Shown in pieces: positions 26,357-36,700 of a stretch of 64,000 nucleotides of DNA. The stretch lies in assembly GCF_036194065.1 (NCBI RefSeq), contig NZ_CP108095.1, forward strand, positions 1,364,001 through 1,428,000, given 5' to 3'. Positions within the stretch are counted from its first letter, which is position 1. Every line of letters starts with the position of its first letter. Below the pieces are notes generated by a model that was given only the letters and a program-made list of their open reading frames with translations, made no database searches and was not told the DNA's origin. Both the position numbers and the translations under genes were made by a program. The stretch comes from Streptomyces sp. NBC_00239. Lineage in GTDB: Bacteria > Actinomycetota > Actinomycetes > Streptomycetales > Streptomycetaceae.

Positions 26357-27937
26357 TCAGAAGCGCAGGGTCCAGCTGTTGATGTAGCCCGAGTGGCCCG
26401 CACCCGGGTACTCGCGGGCGCGCAGCTTCCACTTCCCGTTCGCCACCTCCGCGGAGGCGTTGACGGTCCATACACCGCCCAGGTCCGCCATGTACCAGCT
26501 GGTTTCGGCCACGCTGAGCGGGTAGGCGGTCCCGTCCGGGGCGATCAGGGCGAGGTCGGGGAAGCCCCACGCGGGGAACTTGACGTGGAGGGCGACCTCC
26601 AGGTTCTTCGGCGCCCTGCCCGCGACGCCGGTGACGGTGACGGGCGAGTGGGCGGCGCGCTCCCCCGTGAACGCGTAGTTGGCGGTGTTGGTGAAGCGCG
26701 GACCGACCGGCTTCTGCGCCGTGGTGCCGACGTACAGCAGCCGGTTGGGCGAGTTGGCGCCGCGGTCCCAGACCCCGTCGGTCGTCGCGTTCGCCTTCAC
26801 GGCGGCGGCCACGGTGGCCGGGGAGGCCGTGCGGTGGGTGGCGAGGTAGAGGGCGGCGGCTCCCGCGACGTGCGGCGCGGCCATCGACGTCCCGGACAGC
26901 GTGGTCGAGGAGTCGTCGTCCCACCAGGCGGCCGAGGTGATGTCCGAACCGGGTGCGAACAGGTCCACCGAGGCGCCGTAGTTGGAGAAGTCCGAGCGCC
27001 GGTCGTCGGTCTGCGTGGAGCCGACGGTGAGGGCGGCGGTCACCCGGGCGGGCGACTTGGTCGAGGCGTCCTTGTTCTCGTTGCCGGCGGCGACGGCGTA
27101 GGTGATGCCCTTCGCGATGGAGTTGCGGACGGCCGTGTCGAGGGCGGTGTTCGCGGAGCCGCCCAGGCTCATGTTGGCGACGGCCGGCTTGACGGCGTTC
27201 CGGGTCACCCAATCGATGCCCGCGACGACCTGTGCGGTGGTGCCGGAGCCGTTCGCGTCGAGCACGCGCACGGCGACGATCTTCGCCTTCTTGGCCACGC
27301 CGAAGGTGGTGCCGGCGACGGTGCCCGCCACGTGGGTGCCGTGGCCCTGCTCGTCCTCCGCCGGGGTCCCCGGGTTCACCGCGTCGTACCCGGACCGGGC
27401 GCGCCCGCCGAAGTCGTGGTGACTGAGGCTGACTCCGGTGTCGATGATGTACGCGGTCACGCCCGCTCCGCCGTTCGCGGCGGTCGGGTGGATGTACTTC
27501 TTGTCCAGGCCGGGCTTGCGGCGCCGGTCGATGCGGTCGAGCCCCCAGGAGGGCGGATTCGGCTGGGTGGTGTCGGCGTGGACCACGCTGTCCTGGACGA
27601 CCTGGGCCACGGCCGGGTCGGCGGCCAGTCGGCGGGCCTGCTGCGCGCTGAGTTCGGCCGCGTAGCCGTTGAGCGCCGTGTCGTAGGTCCGACGGATCTT
27701 CCCGGCGTACCGCTCCACGACCGAACGGCCCGCGGACGACTGGGACTTCGCGCGGGCGGTGTTGAGGATGACGATGTAGCTGCCCGGCACGGTGCCGGGC
27801 GCGTCCGCGTTGGCGACGACGCCCTCGGGCGGCGGGCCGGCCGCGGCCGGGGCGGCGATGGCCCCGGACAGCAGCGTGGCCGCGGCGAGCGCGACCACGC
27901 CGAGCGGCCTGCGCCGCGAATTCGTTGTGGCGTACAT
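26357..27937 (-). CDS. Secreted subtilisin-like (S8, proteinase K group) serine protease with C-terminal P-domain
   Basis: This 526-residue preproprotein starts with a Sec signal peptide (RRRPLGVVALAAATLLSGAIAAPAAAG) and an I9-type inhibitor propeptide (GSYIVILNTARAK to QVVQDSVVHA). The catalytic domain shows the triad: Asp in AYIIDTGVS, His in GHGTHVAGT and Ser in GTSMAAPHVAG, with the oxyanion Asn in AAGNEN. The last 120 residues form a P/proprotein-convertase-like beta domain (FTNTANYAFTGE to SGYINSWTLRF). The start is the ATG at 27937 with GGAG 7 bp upstream, not the longer upstream frame. It is expected to be exported and self-processed, degrading extracellular protein. The gap 27938-28156 shows no gene; it should carry this gene's promoter. 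Confidence 0.93.
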   Translation of the reverse strand: MYATTNSRRRPLGVVALAAATLLSGAIAAPAAAGPPPEGVVANADAPGTVPGSYIVILNTARAKSQSSAGRSVVERYAGKIRRTYDTALNGYAAELSAQQARRLAADPAVAQVVQDSVVHADTTQPNPPSWGLDRIDRRRKPGLDKKYIHPTAANGGAGVTAYIIDTGVSLSHHDFGGRARSGYDAVNPGTPAEDEQGHGTHVAGTVAGTTFGVAKKAKIVAVRVLDANGSGTTAQVVAGIDWVTRNAVKPAVANMSLGGSANTALDTAVRNSIAKGITYAVAAGNENKDASTKSPARVTAALTVGSTQTDDRRSDFSNYGASVDLFAPGSDITSAAWWDDDSSTTLSGTSMAAPHVAGAAALYLATHRTASPATVAAAVKANATTDGVWDRGANSPNRLLYVGTTAQKPVGPRFTNTANYAFTGERAAHSPVTVTGVAGRAPKNLEVALHVKFPAWGFPDLALIAPDGTAYPLSVAETSWYMADLGGVWTVNASAEVANGKWKLRAREYPGAGHSGYINSWTLRF

Positions 27938-28156
27938 GGAGTACTCCCCCCTGGGGCCCCCTGCGGCCCCTCGCCCGCAAGAGTGGCTGCACACCCGCGG
28001 TGAGGCAAGGGCGCCAGCGGCATATCACGCACGCAACTTCCCTTCTACGCTTGGGTGTTGACAGAGCGCGCGAAATCAGGCAGGCCCCACGCCGGCAGCC
28101 GCCCCGCGCTACGGCGGCCCCCGACGGCACTCGTGCGACCCTCCGACGTCCGGGCC

Positions 28157-28684
28157 TCAGGCGCCGCCGAGCCAGCTGCCGGCGTCGAGGCGGAACGCGG
28201 TCTCGGCCGGGACGACGGTGCGCAGGGCGGCTTCGACGTCCCGCAGGCGCCCGGCGCCCAGCGCGGCCGCCCACTCGGCGCGCAGTTCGTCGAACACGGC
28301 CGCGGAGCGCATGAGGGCGTCGCGGCCGCGCGGGGTGAGGCGTACGAGCTTGCGGCGCGCGTCCGCGGGGTCGTCGGCGCGCTCCGCGTAGCCGAGGCCG
28401 AGCAGCCGGTCGACGGTCTTGCCGGCGGCCTGCTTGGACACGCCCAGACGGCGGCCGATGTCGCTGGCGGTCGCGCCGTGGCCGCCGATGGCCTGGAGGG
28501 CGAAGCCGTACGCGGGGCGCAGGCCGGGGTGGCCCTCCTCGGCGAGCCGGACGTGCAGGCGGTCGATGAGGGTGCGGAAGCCGCCGAAGAGCAGCAGGGG
28601 CAGCTCGAAGCCGGGAGTGTCGTCAATCCCCTTGCCCGAATCGACAACCTGGTTTACTTTTTCCTCATCAGCATGGTCAACCAT
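28157..28684 (-). CDS. MarR-family transcriptional regulator, probably leaderless
   Basis: This 175-residue winged-helix regulator has the MarR core (ATASDIGRRLGVSKQAAGKTVDRLLGLGYAERADDPADARRKLVRLTPRG, read in parts). The start is set at ATG 28684 because TAGAAT lies 7 bp upstream, the spacing of a leaderless promoter. A GTG at 28717 with GGAGAGG is the alternative. It is divergent from the AhpD-like gene, 53 bp apart, a common layout for an oxidative-stress sensor controlling its own operon. No Cys is visible in the N-terminal sensing region, so the effector may be a ligand rather than a peroxide. The first 20 codons are AT-richer than the rest and contain an operator-like repeat. Confidence 0.88.
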   Translation of the reverse strand: MVDHADEEKVNQVVDSGKGIDDTPGFELPLLLFGGFRTLIDRLHVRLAEEGHPGLRPAYGFALQAIGGHGATASDIGRRLGVSKQAAGKTVDRLLGLGYAERADDPADARRKLVRLTPRGRDALMRSAAVFDELRAEWAAALGAGRLRDVEAALRTVVPAETAFRLDAGSWLGGA

Positions 28685-28697
28685 GTTGTCGATTCTA
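28638..28697. promoter_or_regulatory. MarR leaderless promoter with an 11-bp inverted repeat
   Basis: GAATCGACAAC (28638-28648) is the exact reverse complement of GTTGTCGATTC (28685-28695), with 36 bp between. The right arm overlaps the -10 element TAGAAT (complement of 28692-28697), so a repressor bound there would block transcription. The left arm lies within the regulator's coding start, so a looped or two-site arrangement is possible. Confidence 0.5.
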
Positions 28698-28737
28698 GCG
28701 CGTCCCACTCGACGCACACCTCTCCGGGAGACGATGC

Positions 28738-29160
28738 ATGACCGCCGATCCGTCCGACCTGTCCGCCCGCACCGCCCGCGCCGTCGCGCTGCTCAAGGAG
28801 TCCCCGCAGACCCTCGACGGCTTCCTCAAGCTCAGCGAGATGTTCGAGTCCACGACCCTGGACGCACACTCCCGCGAGACCGTCATCCTCACCGTCGCCG
28901 CGCGCAACCAGTGCCACCTGTGCGTCGACATGCACGAGGCCAAGCTCGGCGCGCTCGGCCCGGCCCCGGAGCCCGAACGCCTCGACGCGGTACGCCGGTT
29001 CACCCTCCAGGTGCTCGCCTCCTCGGGCGCCGTGAGCGAGGAGGAACTCGCCGCCTTCCAGGCCCACGGCTACACCCGCCGCAACGCTCTGGAAGTCGTC
29101 CTCGGCATCGGCACGTACACCGTCTCCACCTTCGCCAACCGCTTCACGGGCGCCGCCTAG
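28738..29160 (+). CDS. AhpD-like / carboxymuconolactone decarboxylase-family alkylhydroperoxidase
   Basis: This 140-residue all-alpha protein has the AhpD signature CHLCVDMHE, whose C-x2-C pair and following His form the peroxide-reducing site of AhpD-type peroxidases. Helical segments SRETVILTVAARNQ before it and ALEVVLGIGTYTVSTFANR after it are typical of the fold. The ATG at 28738 has GGGAGA upstream. Its position opposite a MarR regulator, 53 bp away, suggests regulated antioxidant function, reducing organic peroxides with a thiol partner. No AhpC-like partner is present within the window. Confidence 0.85.
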   Translation: MTADPSDLSARTARAVALLKESPQTLDGFLKLSEMFESTTLDAHSRETVILTVAARNQCHLCVDMHEAKLGALGPAPEPERLDAVRRFTLQVLASSGAVSEEELAAFQAHGYTRRNALEVVLGIGTYTVSTFANRFTGAA

Positions 29161-29272
29161 CGGCCGGGTCGGGGCTACTCGGGCAGGTGGGAGGGGGCGA
29201 GAGCAATCCTGAAGATGTCCGGGGGCGGCGTGGTTTCTAGGGTCGAAGCCTCGACTCTCTGGAGGCATCCCG

Positions 29273-30502
29273 ATGGCGACTGCTTGCCCTTACGCGCTCG
29301 ACCGCAACGGCACGGACGTACATGCTGAGAACGCGCTCTTGCGCTCGCAGGGGCCGGTGGCTTCGGTGGAGCTCCCTGGCGGCGTCTCGGCATGGACCGT
29401 GGTGGACCACGCCCTGGCCAAGAAGGTGCTGAACGACGCGCGGTTCGTGAAGAACCCACAGGCGTGGCCCGCCTTCGCGGCCGGCGAGATCCCCTCGGAC
29501 TGGCCGCTCATCAGCTGGGTCGTGATGGACAACATGACGACCCACGACGGCGCCGACCACAGCCGGCTGCGCAGGCTCGTCTCACAGGCCTTCACCCCGC
29601 GCCGGGTCGCCGCGACCCGGCCGATGGTCGAGGCCATCACCACCGAGCTCCTCGACAGACTGGCGGCCGTGCCGGAGGGCGAAGTCGTCGACCTGAAGGG
29701 AAAGTTCGCGTACGCGCTGCCCGCCGCGGTGATCTGCGACCTGTTCGGCGTACCCGCCGAGTCCCGCGCCGAGGTCCTGCGCGGCGGCGAGGTGACCACC
29801 AGCACCTCGCTCACGGAGGAGGAGGCGGCCGCCAACGTCGCGCACTGGCACCAGGCGCTGGGCGACCTCGTCGACGCGAAGCGCCGCGAGCCGGGCGACG
29901 ACCTGACCAGCGTGCTGATCGAAGCGGCGTCCGAGGGTCAGCGGCTGACGCACGAGGAGCTGGTCGGCACCCTGTTCCTGATGCTCGGCGCGGGCTCCGA
30001 GACCGTGATGAACCTCCTGTGTCACGCGGTGAAGAACCTCCTCGCCAACCCCGACCAGCTGAAGCTGGCGCTGAGCGGCGAGGTGGCCTGGGAAGAGGTC
30101 GCCGAAGAGGTCATGCGGGTGCAGTCGCCGATCAACCAGCTGCCGTTCCGGTTCGCGACCGAGGACGTGGAGCTCGGCGGGGTGACGATCCGCAAGGGCG
30201 ACCCGGTCCTGATGGGCTTCGCCGCGACGGGCCGCGACCCGCAGCTGCACGGCGAGGACGCCGACCGCTTCGACATCACCCGCCCCAACAAGACGCACCT
30301 GTCGCTGGGGCACGGAGCGCACTTCTGCATGGGCGCGCCGCTGGCCCGGATGGAGGCCGCGGTCGCGCTGCCCGCGCTCTTCAACCGGTTCCCCGACCTG
30401 GCGATCGCCGTGTCGGACGACGAGTTGGTGCCGATGCCGTCCTTCATCATGAACGGCCCCCTCACCCTGCCCGTACGGCTCGGGCGGGAGCGGACGGTCT
30501 AG
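29273..30502 (+). CDS. Cytochrome P450 (bacterial class, CYP107-like)
   Basis: This 409-residue protein has the P450 hallmarks: an I-helix AGSETVMN, K-helix EEVMR (ExxR) and the heme-binding loop LGHGAHFCMGAPLARME, with the axial Cys in FCMG. In the I-helix AGSET the usual alcohol/acid pair is present with Ser instead of His or Asp, a subtle variation. The length is normal. The ATG at 29273 follows TGGAGG. It stands alone between the AhpD gene and a strong terminator at 30537. No ferredoxin gene is adjacent, so redox partners must come from elsewhere. It may belong to no nearby cluster; a tailoring role for one of them is possible but unsupported. Confidence 0.92.
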   Translation: MATACPYALDRNGTDVHAENALLRSQGPVASVELPGGVSAWTVVDHALAKKVLNDARFVKNPQAWPAFAAGEIPSDWPLISWVVMDNMTTHDGADHSRLRRLVSQAFTPRRVAATRPMVEAITTELLDRLAAVPEGEVVDLKGKFAYALPAAVICDLFGVPAESRAEVLRGGEVTTSTSLTEEEAAANVAHWHQALGDLVDAKRREPGDDLTSVLIEAASEGQRLTHEELVGTLFLMLGAGSETVMNLLCHAVKNLLANPDQLKLALSGEVAWEEVAEEVMRVQSPINQLPFRFATEDVELGGVTIRKGDPVLMGFAATGRDPQLHGEDADRFDITRPNKTHLSLGHGAHFCMGAPLARMEAAVALPALFNRFPDLAIAVSDDELVPMPSFIMNGPLTLPVRLGRERTV

Positions 30503-30536
30503 TGCGGTAACCGGCAGGCCGGTCGTGCGGCGCGCG

Positions 30537-30576
30537 GGACGGCGGGGGCGGGCGGATTCGCCTGCCCCCGCCGTCC
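30537..30576 (+). terminator. Hairpin terminator after the P450 gene
   Basis: An 18-bp stem (30537-30554 with 30559-30576, one G-T wobble) closes on a GATT loop, 35 bp after the P450 stop. It separates the P450 from the RHS gene. Confidence 0.75.
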
Positions 30577-30681
30577 GCGTGCGGCTCCTCAACCCTTCGC
30601 CACGCCCTGCGAGATGAAGATCGCATAACGGCTGTGCCCGATGATGTCCGCATCGGCCCCACTTCGCTCCTTTTTTGATCT

Positions 30682-30707
30682 CGAACGGAACATTAGGTTC
30701 CAGTTCG
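30682..30707 (+). promoter_or_regulatory. Inverted repeat in the AT-rich leader of the RHS gene
   Basis: CGAACGGAAC (30682-30691) is near-complementary to GTTCC-A-GTTCG (30697-30707), with one extra base on the right. It sits in an unusually AT-rich stretch (30670-30765) upstream of the RHS start, so it may be an operator or a leader hairpin. The rest of the gap 30577-30763 shows no gene. Confidence 0.35.
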
Positions 30708-30763
30708 GTCGCTCGTGTGATGCACGCGACCTCTCTGTTTCTTGATCAAATCGTGGGGTAATT

Positions 30764-33700
30764 TTGCGATCCCGTTTTGCGGGTGCGCCTCTTCGGCGTA
30801 CCCGTTCACTGAGAGGCGGACCGGGTGGCATCCGTGCCACCGCGACCGGCCTCGCACTGGTGATGTCGCTGTCGACGCTCTACGGAGCCGAGGCCGCCGT
30901 CGCCGCACCGCCCAACCGCACGGCCAAGGCGAAGCCGAAGGTCCAGACGCCGGACTCGGCCCGCGACATCGCGTCCGCGCGCGTGGCCGCGCGGCTGTCG
31001 GGCAAGCGGGTCGAAGCGCTTTCCGAGCGCACGGAGACCTCGACGACGTGGGTCAACAAGGACGGGTCGCTCACCACCGAGCTGTCGGCCGGCCCGATCC
31101 GCTACAAGGACGGCCTCAGCGACGACTGGCGTGACGTCGACGTCAGCCTGGCCCGGCGCACCGACGGCTCGGTCGCGCCCAAGGCCCACCCGCGCGGGCT
31201 GCGGCTCGCGGGCGGATCCGGCTCCCGGGCCGCGTCGCTGAAGGCCGCTCAGGCCGCCCCCGCCGCGGACCTGGTCACCCTCGGCGAGGGCGACCAGCAG
31301 ATCACCCTCCAGTGGCGCGGCGCCCTGCCGGCCCCGAAGCTGGACGGCACCCGCGCCACCTACGAGAACGCCGTGCCCGGCGCGGACGTGGTCGTCGAGG
31401 CCACCCGTACCGGTTTCGAGCAGTTCGTCCAGGTCAAGGCGAAGCCCGCGGCCGGGTTCTCGTACACCCTGCCGCTGCGGACCAAGGGCCTGAAGGTCGT
31501 CCAGCAGAAGGACGGCAGCCTGCTCTTCACGGACAAGAAGACCAGGAAGTCCGCGGTCATGCCCGCCCCCGTGATGTGGGACGCGACCGTCGACAAGGTC
31601 TCGGGTGAGCACACCCACCGGGCGAAGGTCGGCCTGAAGGTCGTCAAGGCCAAGGGCGGCGTGGACCTGGTCCTGACCCCGGACGCGAAGTTCCTCGCGG
31701 ACCCCGCCACGAAGTACCCGGTGACCGTCGACCCGTCGACGTCGACGCTGGGCAACCTCTTCGACACGTACGTCCAGCAGGGCGAGACGGTCGACTGGTC
31801 GAACGACACCGAGCTGGACCTGGGCAACCCGGGCACGAAGAACGCCGACGGCACCTTCCGTACCGCGCGTTCCTTCATCACGTGGAACACGGCTCCGGTC
31901 GCGGACGCGCTGATCTCCTCCGCGACGCTGTCGCTGTGGAACTTCCACTCGGGCAACACCGACTGCACCGCCCAGCCCTGGGAGGCGTGGACCGCGAACA
32001 ACGCGTCCACGGCCTCGCGCTGGACGAACCAGCCGTCGATGGTCACCAAGATGGCCACCTCCACCGAGACCAAGGGCAACGCGGCCTGCACCGCCGACGG
32101 CTGGATCAACTCCAACGTCACGAACCTGGTGCAGCACTGGTCGAACAACAAGTGGGCGTACGCGGGCATGGGCCTGCGCGCCACCGACGAGAACAACACG
32201 AAGCAGTGGAAGCGGGTCAACTCCGCCAACGCCGCCTCGAACCCGCCCAAGCTGACCGTCACGTACAACTACCGGCCGAAGACGGGCACCAAGCAGGAGG
32301 CCGGCCCGCCGTTCTTCTCGTACAGCGGCAGCTACGTGGTCAACACCACCACGCCCACGCTGCGGGACACCTTCGTCGACGCCAACGGCGACAAGGTCGA
32401 CGGCACGTTCCAGATCTTCGACTCGGTCACCGACACGCAGGTCGGCAACGTGCTGGTCTCGCCGTTCGTGCCCTCCGGGCAGGTCGCCTCGGTGACCGTG
32501 CCCGCCGGGGTGCTGACGAACGGCAAGACGTACAAGTTCCGTACGAACTCCTACGACGGCACGCACTACAACCTGGGCTGGTCGGCCTGGAAGACCTTCA
32601 CGGTCGACACCTCCGCCCCCTCCGCACCCACGGGCATCACCTCGACGGACTACCCGTCCACGTCGTGGGTCAAGGGCGCCGGCCAGAACGGCGTCTTCAA
32701 CGTCACGCCCAACGGCACCGACCACAACTGGCTGGAGTGGTCCCTCGACGGCGCCACCTGGACCAAGGTCGCCACCGGCGGCGCCGCGGGCGCGAAGGCC
32801 ATCACCGTCGCCCCGCCCAAGGACGGCACCCACACCCTCCAGGTCCGCGCGGTCGACAAGGCCGACAACCGGTCCGAGGCCGCCGAGTACACCTTCCACG
32901 CCGGCCCCGGCGGCTTCGTGCAGCCCGCCGAGGGCGAGCGCACCGCCCGCCGCCTCCCGCTGACCGCGGAGGCCGACGGCGGCAAGTACGACAAGGTGTC
33001 CTTCTCGTGGCGCCGTTCCGAGGCCGACGCCTGGACCGCCATCCCGGCCGGTGACGTCACCTCCGGCGGCACCCCGCTGACCGCGTGGCCCGTCCCGCTC
33101 GTGGGCGGCAAGAACGCCGGACTCGTCTGGAACGCCACCGACACCGTCAACCCCGACGGCACCGTGCAGATCAAGGCCGACTTCACCGGCCCCAACTCCG
33201 CCATCGGCGCCACCCAGCCGCTGTCCGTCATCGTCGACCGCAACGCCTCCGGCGCCGCCTCCGAGCAGGTGGGCCCCGGTACGGTCAACCTGCTGACGGG
33301 TGACTTCGCCCTGTCGGCGTCCGACGCGTCCGCCTTCGGCCTCTCCGCCTCCCGCTCGACCTCGTCCCGTCAGCCGGGCGCGGGCGTCTCGGAGGGCCAG
33401 GCGGCCATCTACGGCAAGGAGTGGGTCTCCGGCACCACGGCCGAGCTGACCGACGCCAACTACAGCCACGTCCGCAAGGTGTCCGGCACCGCCGTCGACG
33501 TCGTCCTCACGGACGGCACGGCCGTCCACTTCTCCGCCAACGCGGCGCAGAACGGCTGGATCCCCGAGGCCGGCTCCGAGGAGTTCGTCCTCACCGGCTC
33601 CGTCACCGGCAGCTTCACCCTCGCGGACAGCAGCGGCAACGTCACCGAGTTCACCAAGCCGGACGCCGGGGCCACCACGTGGCAGGCATCCAGCAGCTTC

Positions 33701-36700
33701 GCCGCCGGCATCGGCAACTCGACGACCAGCGTGGTCTCCGAGACCGTCACGGTCGACGGCAAGAAGCTGGCGCGCCCCAAGCGGGTCATCGCCCCGACCT
33801 CCGCCGCGTCGGCCGCCACGTGCGCCGCCGACCCGTCCGTCAAGGGCTGCCGGGTCATGGAGTTCGTCTACGCGACCTCCACCACCGCCACCGGCCACTC
33901 CGTGTCCGCCGACTTCGGCGACTTCGCCGGCCAGGTCAAGGAGATCCGGCTCTGGGCGACCGACCCGGGAGCGGCCGCCGCCACGGCGACCGCCGTCTCC
34001 ACCTTCCGCTACGACCTGTCCGGCCGGCTCCGGCAGAGCTGGGACCCGCGGCTGGGCCAGATCGCGCAGACCCAGTACTCGTACGACAGCGCCGGGCGGG
34101 TGAACTGGTACGACGTGCCGGGCCAGCTGCCGTGGACGTTCACCTACGGCAAGGCCGGCAACAGCTCCGCCGCCGGTGACGGCATGCTCCTGAAGGCGTC
34201 CCGCGCCGGACTGAAGCAGGGCACGACCGACGTCCAGGAGGGCACCGCCACCACGACCGTCGTCTACGACGTCCCGCTGACCGGTGCCAAGGCGCCGTAC
34301 GCGATGGGCGCCGCCGACGTGAAGGCGTGGGGCCAGACCGACGCCCCGACCGACGCCACCGCCGTCTTCCAGGCGGACTCCGTGCCCGCCTCGAACTCCG
34401 GCGACGCGCTGACGGCCGGCGACTACGCCCGCGCCACCGTGTCCTACCTGGGCGCATCGGCGCGCGCGGTGAACTCCGCGGCCCCCGGCGGCCACATCAC
34501 CACCGGCGAGAACGACCACTTCGGCAACGCCGTCCGTGAGCTGACCGCCGGCAACCGCGCCGTCGCGCTCGGCCTCACCGCCGCCGACCGGGCCGTCCAG
34601 GCCGACCTGGGCATCGCCCAGCTGAGCAGCGCCGACCGGGCCGAGCTGCTGTCCTCCCGCACCGTGTACAGCGAGGACGGCAGCCGTGAGCTGGAGCAGT
34701 TCGGGCCGCTGCGGCGGGTCGAGCTGACCTCCGACCTCAAGTCCGGCGCCACCGTCCTGGTCGGCTCCGGCACCTCGGTGACGGCCCGCGCCTGGACCGT
34801 CAACGAGTACGACGCGGGCCGCCCCACCGACGGCTCCGCGAAGATCAAGGGCCAGGTCACCAAGGTGACCGCCGGCGCGCAGGTGCGTGAGCACCCGACC
34901 GTCCTCGGCGAGACCACCGAGACCCAGACGGTGTTCGACTGGACCAAGGGCATCCCCCTGAAGTCCGTCGTGGACCCCTCCGGCCTCGCGGTCACCACCT
35001 CCACGGAGACCGACGCGGAGGGCCGGATCGTCAAGCAGCTGCTGCCCGGCGCCAACGGCGCCGACGCGGCGACCCGCGTGACGACCTACTGGTCGGCCAC
35101 GGGCACCGGCACCTGCCAGGGCCGTCCGGAGTGGGCCGGCATGGTCTGCTCCACGGGTCCGGGCGGCGCCATCACCGGCGGCGGCTCTCAGCCCTCGCAG
35201 ATGCCCGTCAAGACCACCGAGTACGACCGCTGGGGCAATGCGGCCAAGGTCACCGAGACCGCCAACGGCAGCACCCGCACCACCACCATCGGCCACGACG
35301 CGGCCGGCCGCGTCAACTCGGTGAAGACCACCGGCGGCCTCGGCCAGGCCATGCCCGACACGGCCACCGAGTACGACCCGGCTTCGGGAGCGGTCGTCCG
35401 TACGACCTCCCCGACGGCGGGCACCGTCACCCGCGAGTACGACAAGCTCGGCCGTCCCGTGGCGTACACGGACGCCGACGGCGGCCGTACGACGACCGAG
35501 TACGACCTGCTCGGCCGTCCGGTGAAGTCGAGCGACTCGGTGCCGTCCACCGTGACGTACACCTACGACCACGCGGTCGAGCCGCGCGGCTTCGCGGTCC
35601 GGACCACCGACTCGGTGGCCGGCGCCTTCGAGGCGGGCTACGACGCCGACGGCCAGCTCGTCAGCGAGAAGCTGCCCGGCGGCTACACGCTGCGGCAGTC
35701 GTCCAACACCGTGGGCGCCGTCACCTCGCGCGTGTACACGCGTGACAGCGACGCGGCGCTGGTCTACTCGGACACCGTCACCCAGTCGGTGCACGGGCAG
35801 GTCGCCTCGCACACCGGCTGGTCCGCCCAGTCGTACCGGTACGACAAGTCGGGCCGGCTCTCCTCGGTCGAGGACACCGCTGACACGGTCTGCACGCGGC
35901 GCGGCTACGCCTTCGACGCGCGCTCCAACCGCACCTCGCTGACCACGGCGACGGGCACCCCGGGTGCCGACTGCCCGGCCACCGGGGGCACCGTCACCAC
36001 GTCCTCGTACGACAGCGCCGACCGCCTGGTCGACGCCGGCTACGTGTACGACGCCTTCGGCCGCACCACGTCGCTGCCGGGCCACGGGTCGATCGGCTAC
36101 TACGTCAACGACCTGGTGCACCAGCAGACCGCGGGCGGTGAGCGCCAGACCTGGTCGCTCGACCCCACGCTGCGCTTCCGCTCGTGGAAGAAGGAGACCG
36201 GCTCCGGCTCGACCTGGACCACGACCGCCTCGAAGGTCAACCACTTCGACGCGGACGGGGACAGCCCGCGCTGGATCGTGGAGGACGCCACGGCGGGCAC
36301 CCTGACCCGCAGCATCGCGTCCGCGGGCAGCGCGCTCAGCGCCACCACGAGCAAGACCGGCGACACCACGCTCCAGATGACCACCATCCACGGCGACGTG
36401 GCGCTCCAGCTCCCGCTGGACGTCTCCAAGGCGCCGGTGGCCATCGACGCCGACGAGTTCGGCAACCCGCGCGCGGGCCAGGCGGCGACCCGCTACGGGT
36501 GGCTGGGCGCCAAGCAGCGCTCCGCCGAGACGCTGTCCGGTCTCACGCTGATGGGCGTCCGCCTGTACAACGCGCAGACCGGCCGCTTCCTCTCCCCCGA
36601 CCCGGTGTACGGCGGCAACGCGAACGCGTACGTCTACCCCGGTGACCCGGTCAACTCGTTCGACCTGGACGGGCGCGCCTCCGCGCGCGGCTGCAACTGG

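Noticed and set aside
26222..28003. Plus-strand open frame opposite the S8 protease
   Set aside because: The minus strand has the full Asp-His-Ser triad and signal peptide; the plus frame has no motif.
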